A stretch of 64,000 nt of DNA, taken from NCBI GenBank assembly GCA_046160625.1, contig JBJXGZ010000107.1, positions 1 to 64,000 on the forward strand, given 5' to 3'. Origin of the DNA: M3007 sp046160625 (lineage in GTDB: Bacteria; Bacteroidota; Bacteroidia; Chitinophagales; Saprospiraceae). This document shows, piece by piece, positions 42,401-52,100 of this stretch (position 1 is its first letter; each line of letters begins with the position of its first letter). The position numbers and the translations under genes are program-made. The notes below the pieces were generated by a model. That model did not search any database and had not been told where the DNA came from. It worked only from the letters and a program-made list of their open reading frames with translations.

Positions 42401-45253
42401 ATGAACATCTCCCGTACGCTCACCCTATTGTTAAGTTTTTGGGCCACGATTGTCGCTGCACAGGGCTTCATGCACACATACACTCCTGATTCCTCTATTG
42501 CACGAACGGTGCTGCAAACGGCTGATGGTGGCTATTTTGTAACAGGTCGGGTGGCGAACCCGGCGTTTCTCAAGAAAAAGTTGTTCCTGCTCCGCACCAA
42601 CGCGAACGGGCAAACCGTCTGGGAAAACCATTTTTATCTCAATGAAGCGCGAGCCATTGCCGCTTGCCCGGCAGCAGATGGCGGGTTCATCGTGCTGGCG
42701 GAAAATTATTGGGACACGATCGAATATCGTAACATCGTGTTGAAACTCGACGCCTCTGGTACATTGCAATGGACGAGGATCGTGCACAATGCCAACATTG
42801 CCAATGGCTTGAGCGATATCATCGCACTTTCGGACGGCAATTTTTTGGCAGCAGGTACCACCCGCGATGGGAATTTCAATTCCCTAAACTGGCTTGTCAA
42901 GATCGCCCCCGACGGCAGCATTCTTTGGGAGAAAACCTTTGGCGTTGCGGGCAGGGTTATAAAACATTTGGTGGAATTACCCACTGGGAACATTGTTGTA
43001 AGTGGAAACCTCGGCGATCTCTACCTCGCAAAAGTGACCCTCAATGGAGACCTGCTTTGGGAGTACGACTACCTTAAAGCCGGAAACCAAACGAACTACG
43101 ACCTCCTCGTCACGGCAGAAGGCAACATTGCCCTGCTCGGCACTTCGCCCGAATTTGCAAACCTGAATATATGCGTCCTGAAAACTGATCTGGACGGCAC
43201 CGAACTTTGGTACAAAAACTACTTCCCATTTCCACCCAACAGCAACCATCTCCCCGTCCTCAATGCGTTTGCTCAAGACGATGCGGGTAATTTCTACATT
43301 CCTTTCTGGGGGTTTGTAGCCGATCCTTTCGCTTCGGACCTTGAATTGTTGAAACTCGCTCCTGACGGCACTGCACTCTGGAAAAACGCGCTCAACGTGT
43401 CGGGAAATGTGTGGGATATCCTTCAAACAAATGATAATCATTTGATTATCGCTGGCGACAACAATGGCGTGTCAACCAATGCAATGCTGCTGAAAACTGA
43501 TTTTGAAGGTGATTTCTTGAGCAACAAGATCACGGGCATTGTTTTTCGAGATGATGATGTGGATTGTGCTTACACCACTGGTGAACCCGGGTTGGCCGAT
43601 TTTATCCTGAAAGCAGAAAACCAGACAGGCGAGGCTTTTTACAAAAAAACAAACCCGGATGGTTCTTACGAAGTTCGGGTCACCACTGGCGATTTTGCCC
43701 TTACGGTGTTCCCATCCTTTGCACCTGCCACGCTGTACGCCCAATGCGACACACCTGTGGTGAGCGTTTCTGGTATAAGTCAAACCGTAATTGCGCCCGC
43801 CATCTCGGAGCAAATTTTAGGGGAATGCTCCTTGCTGTCAGTAGAAATTTCGGGCGGAATACTGCGCCGATGCACAAGCTCGGTATACAACGCAAGCTGG
43901 TGTAACACGGGCAATTTAACTGCCCAGGACGCCTCGCTTCAAATCGTAGTCAGCCCATTTTTGGATTACCAGAGCAGCACGATCCCACTCTCAGGACAAG
44001 TGGGTGACACGCTCACTTTTGAACTTGGCGATCTGCTGCCAGGCGCCTGTGAATTGATGAACATTGTGTTCCTAGTGGATTGTGCCGCGCAGGTAGGAAA
44101 CGTGCTTTGCGCTGAAGCGCACATTTACCCCGATACCTCCTGTATCCCGCCCACCGCGAACTGGGACGGCTCTAAAATCGAGGTGACAGGGGTTTGCACC
44201 GGAGCTGAAATTGAGTTTAAAATCAAAAACACCGGTTCGGGCAATATGACCCAAACTGCAGAATACGTGATCATTGAAGACCAGATCATGTATCTTCAAA
44301 GCCCGATCCAACTGAACGCAGGACAAGAAATGACCTCCGTCCGATTGCCTATGCCCGAAGATTCCTGTTTCGCCTTGCAGGTGTTCCCCAATCAAACTTC
44401 GATCCTCAGCAAACCGGTGGCAGTGGTGGCCAACTGCACAGCAAACGGAAATCTGAGTCTGTTGCTCAACCTTCCGAACAACGAAAATGACCCTGCCGTG
44501 GCCGTGCATTGCAACGAGATTATTGGCTCTTACGACCCGAATGACAAAGTAGGTTTCCCGCTTGGACTGACGGAAGCGCACTTCATCGAACGTGGGCAAG
44601 ACATCGAGTACCGCATTCGATTCCAGAACACAGGCAACGACACGGCTTTTCTTATCAGAATCCTAGATACGCTGCCCAACACCCTCGATCCTGCCAGCTT
44701 CCGCCCCATCGCGGCCAGCAATCCGTACACTTGGGACCTTTCTGGCAACGGCCAGATCGCCTTCACATTTGCCAATATTCTGCTTCCCGATAGCACCACA
44801 AACGAACCAGGTTCGCACGGATTTGTCTCTTTCCGAATGAGCCAAAAACCAAACTTGCCCGACTGGACGCTCATCGAAAACACCGCATCCATTTATTTCG
44901 ACTTCAACGATCCAATATTGACCAATACCTGGCAGCACACCATCGGCAGACCCGAAACCGTGGCGATCCAAAACCCTGACACTGAGACGAATAATCTGGC
45001 AGTCCAGATAACACCAAACCCGATGATAGGGGAAGCGGTATTTGAGTTGCAATCTTATTTGCCCGAAACTTCGGTGCGGTTTATGCTTATGGATCCACTT
45101 GGGAAAACCTTGCGCGACGAAAACTTTGCCGGAAATACCTTCTCGTTCAAAAGGAAAAACCTGCCGGCAGGACTTTATTTTTGGCAAATGACTGAGGCTG
45201 GGAAAGTGCTTGCAGGCGGCAGGATTGTAATAATTGGTAGCAGGGGGCAGTAG
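42401..45253 (+). CDS. Propeller-type surface protein with DUF7619-type module and T9SS sorting domain
   Basis: The 950-aa product has a signal peptide (cleavage near IVAAQG). Residues ~20-370 are repeats of the kind TADGGYFVTGRV / KLDASGTLQW / KIAPDGSILWEKTFG, a probable beta-propeller. Residues ~370-700 share a beta-rich region with the 32137 product (CSLLSVEISGGILRRC, AEHIYPD-type segments). The DUF7619-like module starts at ~708 (GSYDPNDK, RIRFQNTGNDTAF, IENTASIYFDFND). The C-terminal ~85 residues form a T9SS type A domain (ITPNPMIGEA, LPAGLYFWQM). A surface adhesin or structural role is inferred. Confidence 0.92.
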   Translation: MNISRTLTLLLSFWATIVAAQGFMHTYTPDSSIARTVLQTADGGYFVTGRVANPAFLKKKLFLLRTNANGQTVWENHFYLNEARAIAACPAADGGFIVLAENYWDTIEYRNIVLKLDASGTLQWTRIVHNANIANGLSDIIALSDGNFLAAGTTRDGNFNSLNWLVKIAPDGSILWEKTFGVAGRVIKHLVELPTGNIVVSGNLGDLYLAKVTLNGDLLWEYDYLKAGNQTNYDLLVTAEGNIALLGTSPEFANLNICVLKTDLDGTELWYKNYFPFPPNSNHLPVLNAFAQDDAGNFYIPFWGFVADPFASDLELLKLAPDGTALWKNALNVSGNVWDILQTNDNHLIIAGDNNGVSTNAMLLKTDFEGDFLSNKITGIVFRDDDVDCAYTTGEPGLADFILKAENQTGEAFYKKTNPDGSYEVRVTTGDFALTVFPSFAPATLYAQCDTPVVSVSGISQTVIAPAISEQILGECSLLSVEISGGILRRCTSSVYNASWCNTGNLTAQDASLQIVVSPFLDYQSSTIPLSGQVGDTLTFELGDLLPGACELMNIVFLVDCAAQVGNVLCAEAHIYPDTSCIPPTANWDGSKIEVTGVCTGAEIEFKIKNTGSGNMTQTAEYVIIEDQIMYLQSPIQLNAGQEMTSVRLPMPEDSCFALQVFPNQTSILSKPVAVVANCTANGNLSLLLNLPNNENDPAVAVHCNEIIGSYDPNDKVGFPLGLTEAHFIERGQDIEYRIRFQNTGNDTAFLIRILDTLPNTLDPASFRPIAASNPYTWDLSGNGQIAFTFANILLPDSTTNEPGSHGFVSFRMSQKPNLPDWTLIENTASIYFDFNDPILTNTWQHTIGRPETVAIQNPDTETNNLAVQITPNPMIGEAVFELQSYLPETSVRFMLMDPLGKTLRDENFAGNTFSFKRKNLPAGLYFWQMTEAGKVLAGGRIVIIGSRGQ

Positions 45254-45292
45254 CAGGAGGCAGTAGCAGTAGCAGGGGGCAGTAGGCGATCC
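45238..45292 (+). repeat. GCAGTAGCAG repeats downstream of module B
   Basis: AGCAGGGGGCAGTAGCAGGAG-type words repeat about five times, starting just inside the gene: the final residues GSRGQ and the stop are encoded by it. The same word family lies inside the hybrid kinase at 51947-52047. Repeated AAATCCCCAAATAACC words follow at 45293-45330. Confidence 0.8.
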
Positions 45293-45354
45293 TCAAATCC
45301 CCAAATAACCAAATCCCCAACTAACCAATCCATTCATTTTCAAAAGTTTATCTC

Positions 45355-47571
45355 ATGAAAAATATACTTACGTTCATTTTAATCCTTTTGTCATTTGGCC
45401 AGATGTCGGCGCAATGTCTCAGCTATTCCGGCTGTTCGGCCACCCCAACCGACATCTGCGATTACTCCCCGAACAGCTATCAGTTTTGGAATGAAGCGTA
45501 TTGGTGGGACAACTTGGTGCAAACACACGACCTGAGCGAGTCTGCTGCAGATATCAGCTTTACTGTTACAGCAAATTGCGCAGTGCTTTTAGGCCTCAAC
45601 TATACGTTGTTCCTTGACCTTGACGGTGACCAGATCATGGAGACGGTCATACATTCAGACAGCCTCGGCGCGTCAGGTCTTGGCTGGAACAATGTGCCAT
45701 ACAACAATCTGAACAACCCAAATTACAGTGGCGGCACGCCCCGCTCCTTCGATGAACGCCCGGTGCAAGCAACCGACAAATTTGGCTTTGCGCTCGAAAC
45801 CACCAGCGTTGGCAATACCACAACGGCCCGTCTGCGCTGGAACACATCTGGCAATCCCAATACTTTCGTGGACGCGCAATTGCCATACGGGACGCATAAA
45901 ATCAGGTGGTGGGCAATGGACAGCCTCGGGAACGGAACCCAGTGCACACAGGTTTTTGAAGTAAAAGACTGTCAAAAACCCACGGTTGTCTGTATCAACG
46001 GCCTCAGTATCAACCTTATGCCCACGGGAATGGTCACGCTTTGGGCGAGTGATTTCCTTCAATATACGGAAGACAACAGCAGTCCTTCGCCACAAATCCA
46101 AATCGGGATACGAAAAAGCGGTACGGGCACTGGCTTTCCACTGGATTTTTTGGGCAATCCTTTACAGAGTGTGATATATACCTGCGATGAGCTCGGTACC
46201 CAGACAATAGAACTTTGGGCAAAGGACCTTGCTGGTAATGCAGATTTTTGCGAAACCTATGTAATTGTTCAAGATTTCCTTGGCAATTGCGGAGCGGGTG
46301 ACATGCTGATAAGCACATGTATCGAAAACTGGTGTAATCATGGGCAATTGATGGAAATCGCTGTGCACATTAACGGTACGAGCACTTTTACCCCCCCGTA
46401 TTCTTACTTTGCACAAAATGACTCCATGGATGCAAATGGTTGCCTATTCGGGCCCGGGTTGAATATCCCGCTCTCTTCAACATTTGTGATTTCTCCTGAA
46501 AAAGACGATTTCCCTACCAATGGTGTGACCGTGCTCGACCTCATCAAAATCAGACGCTTCATCCTTGGCATTGATACCGACCTTTCGCCCTACGGCTTGA
46601 TCGCCGCCGATGCCAACAAAAGCGGCTCCATTACAGGCTTTGATGTACTCGAACTCCGAAATCTGATTGTAGGCATCTACAGCGATTTGCCGAACAACAC
46701 TTCCTGGCGTTTTGTAGATGCAGGTTTTGCCTTTCCAAACCAGCAAAATCCTTTCCAAACGGCATTCCCGGAGGTCATCAGCATTGCTGATGCGCTGCAA
46801 TATTCCTATCAAGCCAGTTTCAAAGCCATTAAGATCGGCGATCTCGACTGCGATGCCTGGCATGGCCTGGGAGCACCGCCCAGTCAGGACCGCGGCCTTC
46901 CGCAGCAAAGTCTGACCCTGCCGGATATTACCCTTTTGCAAGGCGAAACCGCAGAAATCACCCTCCGAATGGCCGAAACAGGCGATTGGATTGGCTTGCA
47001 AATGGGGCTTCAATTCGACCCCGAACAAATAGAAATCATAGAAGTATTGGCAGGCGATTTGACGGGTCTCGATTCCGATGCTTTTCACCAGCCGGTGCCA
47101 GGTACGCTCAATTTTGTCTGGGCAAACGACCAGGCACAACGCATTGCGTCAGGGCAGGACTTGCTACGATTGCGCATTCGCGCCCTTGAATCGGTAAAAA
47201 TTTCGGAAGTTTTCAAGGCCGCTGCCGATTTTGAAAACCTCGGCAGCCTTGGAGATGCGCCGCAAGCCCTCAGCCTCGATTTCCGCCAAAGCGAAGCCAA
47301 TGTTTCGTTAGCAGAAACCAGCATTTTGATCCCGCAGCCCAACCCCACCAAGGGCGGCGCGAGCATTCCGGTACGCCTTGCCCAAACGGAACGTGTGCTT
47401 GTAGAAATCGCCGATATTTCGGGTAAAATCCTTTGGGCGAATTCCGTAGATATGAGTGCTGGAACCCATTTGCTCGAAATTGCGCCACAGGCAATGCCTC
47501 AATCTGGCATGTATGTTTGGCGGGTGCAAACAGGCGGAAAAACGGCGAGTGGGAAGCTGGTGAAGATGTAA
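45355..47571 (+). CDS. Secreted protein with dockerin- and cohesin-like parts and T9SS sorting domain
   Basis: The 738-aa product has a signal peptide (cleavage near QMSAQ). Residues ~20-330 are beta-rich and Cys-containing. A dockerin type I-like pair of calcium loops is seen at ~390-445 (VLDLIKIRRFILGI, then DANKSGSITGFDVLELRNLIVGI). Residues ~525-640 resemble a cohesin-like beta-sandwich (LLQGETAEITLRM, GLQMGLQFDPEQIEII). The end has PQPNPTKGGAS and PQSGMYVWRV, a T9SS type A domain. Such pieces occur in Bacteroidota surface proteins without true cellulosomes, so scaffold function is only a possibility. Confidence 0.87.
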   Translation: MKNILTFILILLSFGQMSAQCLSYSGCSATPTDICDYSPNSYQFWNEAYWWDNLVQTHDLSESAADISFTVTANCAVLLGLNYTLFLDLDGDQIMETVIHSDSLGASGLGWNNVPYNNLNNPNYSGGTPRSFDERPVQATDKFGFALETTSVGNTTTARLRWNTSGNPNTFVDAQLPYGTHKIRWWAMDSLGNGTQCTQVFEVKDCQKPTVVCINGLSINLMPTGMVTLWASDFLQYTEDNSSPSPQIQIGIRKSGTGTGFPLDFLGNPLQSVIYTCDELGTQTIELWAKDLAGNADFCETYVIVQDFLGNCGAGDMLISTCIENWCNHGQLMEIAVHINGTSTFTPPYSYFAQNDSMDANGCLFGPGLNIPLSSTFVISPEKDDFPTNGVTVLDLIKIRRFILGIDTDLSPYGLIAADANKSGSITGFDVLELRNLIVGIYSDLPNNTSWRFVDAGFAFPNQQNPFQTAFPEVISIADALQYSYQASFKAIKIGDLDCDAWHGLGAPPSQDRGLPQQSLTLPDITLLQGETAEITLRMAETGDWIGLQMGLQFDPEQIEIIEVLAGDLTGLDSDAFHQPVPGTLNFVWANDQAQRIASGQDLLRLRIRALESVKISEVFKAAADFENLGSLGDAPQALSLDFRQSEANVSLAETSILIPQPNPTKGGASIPVRLAQTERVLVEIADISGKILWANSVDMSAGTHLLEIAPQAMPQSGMYVWRVQTGGKTASGKLVKM

Positions 47572-47635
47572 ACATGATTCACCACGAATTTTATAACATT
47601 TTTGATCCGTCCCGTTGCAACATCAAACTTGACAT

Positions 47636-47711
47636 AATTTGAACCACAAAAGGCACAAAAGTAGCACGATACGGTCTTATGTATCCTTTTGTGCCTTTTG
47701 TGGTTCAAATT
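47636..47711. repeat. Perfect 26-bp inverted repeat
   Basis: Bases 47636-47661 and 47686-47711 are exact inverse copies (AATTTGAACCACAAAAGG and onward) around a 24-nt loop. It lies 64 bp after the T9SS gene. The perfect arms suggest recent formation or strong constraint. Confidence 0.85.
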
Positions 47712-47718
47712 ACGATAA

Positions 47719-47753
47719 TACCCGGCATGCCAAAAGCGTGTCGGGTTTTTTTA
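47719..47753 (+). terminator. Intrinsic terminator after the dockerin-like gene
   Basis: CCCGGCATGC and GCGTGTCGGG form a 10-bp stem with two wobble pairs around CAAAA, followed by seven thymines. A similar structure lies at 49051-49086. Confidence 0.85.
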
Positions 47754-47892
47754 ATTTTCTTTTAATAGCTGTTTAATTTGCGCCCTGTAATTACACCGGC
47801 AACTTTGCCAAACCACTATTTGGAGGCCAAGCGAACATAATTCTTCTTCTTTTTGGCCGTTCAAGTCCTTTAACTTCATTCTAGTAAAAATT

Positions 47893-48828
47893 ATGAACGA
47901 CAACCGAAACGGCAACCAAGGCTCACGCACCCTTTTAACCATCGCAATCCTGCTGCTCGTTTTGAGTATAGGAGCGGCTATCTTCTTTTGGAAAAAGGCG
48001 AAAGACGCCGGCACGGCAAATAACAGCCTTACCGAAAACGTCGAATCGCTCCAGGCACAGAAAGCAAAGCTGGACAGTGAATTGGACAGCCTAAGCATTG
48101 CGTATGGCGACCTGCGTGTAGAAAATGAAGACCTGCGCGGCAAGGAAGCGACCACCGCCGGCCTCATAGCGCAAAAAGACGCCGCCATCAAAAAAATCAG
48201 GTCGCAAAATAACCGCGAGATTGGCGAGTTGCGCACCCAATTAGAGGAACTGCGCCAATTAAAAATAGAATATGAGACCTTGATAACTGCCGTTCAAACA
48301 GAAAATGAACAATTGAAAGCAGAAAACCAGCGCCTACTGGGCGAAAACCAGGAGTTGCAAACTGAAAATACCAGTTTGAGTGGCCAGGTAGGTGACCTTG
48401 CCAAAAAACTGGAAGACCAAATCCGCAAAACCCAGAGCGCGAAGTTCAAAGCCACCGCATTTCGGGTGGAAATTGGGCGCCGAAACGACAAACAAACCCT
48501 TCAGGCCAAAAAAGCCCGCGAGATCACGGTCAGTTTTGACCTGGTAGATGTGCCCACAAGCTATCAAGGCGACCAGCACCTTTATCTGGCTATAACCGAC
48601 GAGAAAGGCAAGCCCATCTCTGCCAGCAAACCTATAAAAACGACGGTGGAGGCGCCCTCTGGCAATGTGCAAATAGAAGCCCAACAGGTAAAAGCGGTTT
48701 CGCTGGGAGAGACGCAGCGCCTTTCATTTACTTATAAGTTGGACGAACGGCTTAAAAAAGGGAATTACGTGGCAGCTATTTATTGCAACGTGGGCTTGTT
48801 GGGCGCATCGAGTTTCCGCTTAAATTGA
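47893..48828 (+). CDS. Membrane-anchored coiled-coil protein
   Basis: The 311-aa product has one N-terminal membrane helix (residues ~13-33, LLTIAILLLVLSIGAAIFFW) without a cleavage site. A long coiled coil (~40-180) follows, with heptads such as LRVENEDL and QTENEQLKAENQRLL. A small C-terminal beta domain (~190-311) contains FKATAFRVEIGRR and VSFDLVDVP. The layout resembles periplasmic spacer proteins of Bacteroidota. I do not recognise the family. It is a single gene between two terminator-like structures. Confidence 0.8.
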   Translation: MNDNRNGNQGSRTLLTIAILLLVLSIGAAIFFWKKAKDAGTANNSLTENVESLQAQKAKLDSELDSLSIAYGDLRVENEDLRGKEATTAGLIAQKDAAIKKIRSQNNREIGELRTQLEELRQLKIEYETLITAVQTENEQLKAENQRLLGENQELQTENTSLSGQVGDLAKKLEDQIRKTQSAKFKATAFRVEIGRRNDKQTLQAKKAREITVSFDLVDVPTSYQGDQHLYLAITDEKGKPISASKPIKTTVEAPSGNVQIEAQQVKAVSLGETQRLSFTYKLDERLKKGNYVAAIYCNVGLLGASSFRLN

Positions 48829-48857
48829 GTGCCGCATTTAAGTGAGTGGGCAAAATA

Positions 48858-48924
48858 AACCGCAGAGGCACAGAGACGCAAAGGCTTGATTTTCAAACGC
48901 TCCGCGCCTTTGCGCCTCTGCGGT
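48858..48924. repeat. CCGCAGAGGC inverted repeat
   Basis: AACCGCAGAGGCACAGAG with CGCAAAGG is mirrored by CCTTTGCGCCTCTGCGGTT. It follows the coiled-coil gene by 30 bp and may end its transcript. Confidence 0.75.
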
Positions 48925-49050
48925 TAAATAAAAATAATATTGCACACCTGCTTAAGACTGAAAAATATCTTTGAAGTACAAGTTGTATTTCACACGCTGC
49001 TTAGCTTACTCCACAAGTGTAAAAAAGTGTAAAAAACAATTAAAAATCAT

Positions 49051-49086
49051 TAAGCCTGGTGTGCCTTTGGCATGTCGGGCTTTTTT
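49051..49086 (+). terminator. Terminator-like hairpin in the kinase leader
   Basis: AGCCTGGTGTGC and GCATGTCGGGCT pair with several wobble pairs and are followed by six thymines. It lies 38 bp before the kinase start at 49124, so it may be an attenuator or the end of the previous transcript. Confidence 0.55.
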
Positions 49087-49123
49087 ATTCCATAACATAT
49101 CCTCATCTTGTCGCAGCTTGAAA

Positions 49124-52100
49124 ATGAAGCATTTGCGCCACATAATTCTCACGCTCTTACTCCTCTCATTCCTCTCACCGCTTTGGGGGCAGGGCCAGCG
49201 TTATATTTTTGAGCGACTGAAAAGCGTACGACATAAATTTAGTGTGAACACCCTTGCTACCGACGAGCACGGCAGGCTCTGGTTTAGCACCATGGGTCGG
49301 GGGGCATTTTGTTACGATGGCTACAATTATTTCCGTTACAAAACCGATAGCAACGATTCAAATTCGCTGAGTAATGACCGTGTATATGCATTACTGCCCG
49401 ACAGCAAACAGCGGGTATGGTTTGCAACCCTCAACGGTTTGTGCTACCTCGACCGGCATACTGATAAAGTTCATCGGTTTATGTCGTACCAGGATTCCGT
49501 GCGGCAGTTCAATGCCTTGTTTGAAGACCGAAACGGCACCATCTGGATCGGCTCGAACAAGGGAATGTTCCGTTTCGACGAAGCTTCGCAAGCCATGGTG
49601 AAAATCCCAATCGTGCCGGAGAAAAAAATGCGTGGGCTCACACACTGTTTTTATGAGGACAAAGCAGGCACACTTTGGTCGGGAAGGAACGATGGTATTT
49701 ACAAGTTTTCGGCTAACCGTCAGCAGTATGCACCATTGCCCTTGGAAGTACCAGAGGGAAAAGGCAAAAAACTCCCAGCAGACGTTCTTTTTGAAGATAG
49801 CAGAAATGTTTTCTGGATCGGAGGAGTACAGGGACTATTTATTTTCGACCAAAATCAAGAAAAAGTTACCCGTGCCTCTCTTCCTGATTCATTGGCTTAC
49901 AGGCATGTCAGCACCATCATCGAAACCTCTGATGGGGTACTTTGGATTGGTTTTTTTGGGGAAGGACTGGTGAGATGGGACCGCCAAAACAATAGTTTCC
50001 AGTGTTTCAGGAACAATCCACGCGACCCTTACAGCTTGCAACAAGATTTTGTAATGTCGTTGAAAGCGGATGCATTTGGAAACCTCTGGGTAGGCACGTC
50101 CTATGAAGTATCGCGGCTCAGTTTATCCCAACAGGCTTTTACGCTTTGGCCGATAAATATCCAAGATCCCGGCGCGCGCGAAAACTCGACCTACCGGATG
50201 GTCGAAGATCGGCAGGGAGGTATCATAGTGAGCTCTACTACAGCACTTTGGTATTATGAAAAATTGGGCGCAAAGCCACAGCCGATACGTATTAATGGTC
50301 AAAAAGTGGCCGCACCCGATTTCTTTACCGAAGCTGACAGCACAGTTTGGGCCATTATCAAAGGCAGGCTTTGGATATGGAATGTAAAAGATCGAAGGTT
50401 CGACCCATATAAAACGCCCCCTTTGCGAGGCAATATTTTAAATGTTCTGGTTGATCGGGACGACCCGCAAGTCCTTTGGCTTGGCACTCAAAATGGGCTT
50501 TCACGCTTCGACCGCCGTTCTGGTGAATTGCGCTCCTTCACCCAGTTTTCCCCACCTCCATTTGATCAATTTGTGCAACGTTTTGTAGATGATGGGCGTG
50601 GTGCGCTTTGGCTTGATCTCCCCAATTTTCTGGGAAGATTTGACAAAAAGACGTTTAAAACAACCCTTTTCAACAACAACACTCCAGCGCCCCACCAGCT
50701 GATCAACGACGAAATACTTGATATCAACATCGCGCCAAATGGTTGGGTATGGGTTTCAACTTCTGGCGGAATCACAACGGTAGACCCCGAATCTGGCAAT
50801 TTCCACAACATCACGGGGAAGGACAATTTGCCTGATAATGTGGTGAATACGGTGCTTTTTGATAAAGACCAAACCACTTGGGCTATTTTACCCGAATTCA
50901 TTTCGCGCATTGAACCGAATTTGCGCACCCTGCGAAACATCAGCACAAATGCCACGCTCCAAGCCTCCAGTTGGACTCGTGGACGATGCCAGCTTCGGGA
51001 CGGGCGACTCCTGTTTGCCACAGTTTCCGGACCGGCACTAATTGACCCTTCCAAACTGACAGAAGGCTCCCCAGTATCGGCCATATTGCTCACACGCTTC
51101 CAGATAACCGGCGAAACGAAAAAACAATTGACTGGCCTCGAATTTTTGAAGCACATCCCACTCTCCAACACCGACAACAATATCACCATAGAATGGGCGG
51201 GTATCCAAACCGCCCGTCCGGATGAATTGCGCTATGAATGCAAAATGGAGCTCAAAGGCGAAAAAATGGATTGGGAACAAAAGGGTAATGAGAGGCAGGC
51301 CGTGTATGCCAATCTTGAACCCGGTGTCTACACTTTTCGGGTCAGAATTGAAGGGAGCGAAAGCCCTGAGCTAATGTTAAGAATTGCCATCGCACCAGCC
51401 TGGTGGCAGGCAGAATCCTTCAAAATGCTGCTGATGGCACTCTTGGCTACTGCCGCCTATCTCTTCTGGCGCTATCGGGAAAACCATAGCGAACTTTTAA
51501 AACAAAAGGAACTAGCCGAGCAAACGGCTCATTACAAATCGCGCTTTTTGGCCAACATGAGCCACGAAATCCGTACTCCCATGAACGCCATCCTTGGCCT
51601 CAGCCGACTGCTTACAGAAAGTGAATTGCCAACCAAACAGGGTGAATATGCCGATGCCATTCGCCAGAGTTCGGAGAATCTGCTCGTCATCGTCAACGAT
51701 GTGCTCGACCAAATGAAGATCGAATCCGGGCAGTTCAAATTTCAGCACAAACCCTTTGATTTGGAACTCATTGTGCGGCATTTGCAAAACACGCTCGGCT
51801 TTAAGGCAGAGGAAAAAGGCCTTCGGTTTGAAATAAAAATCGAACCCGATACACCCACCCGATTGGTTGGCGACCCTGTGCGGCTCAATCAAATTCTGAC
51901 CAACCTTCTGGGCAACGCTATCAAGTTCACCGATAGCGGGAGGGTGCAGTTGGTAGTTGGCAGTAGCAGTAGCAGTAGGCAGGTGGCAGGAGCGCCCGCC
52001 GACCGCCCACTGCCAACTGCTACTGCCCCTTCTAATGCTCCCGCCCGCTGCCAACTGATTTTCACTGTTTCCGATACGGGAATCGGAATACCGCCTGAAC

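Noticed and set aside
48971..49123. Earlier start for the hybrid kinase at 48971
   Set aside because: The extension crosses a terminator-like hairpin and hides the signal peptide at 49124.
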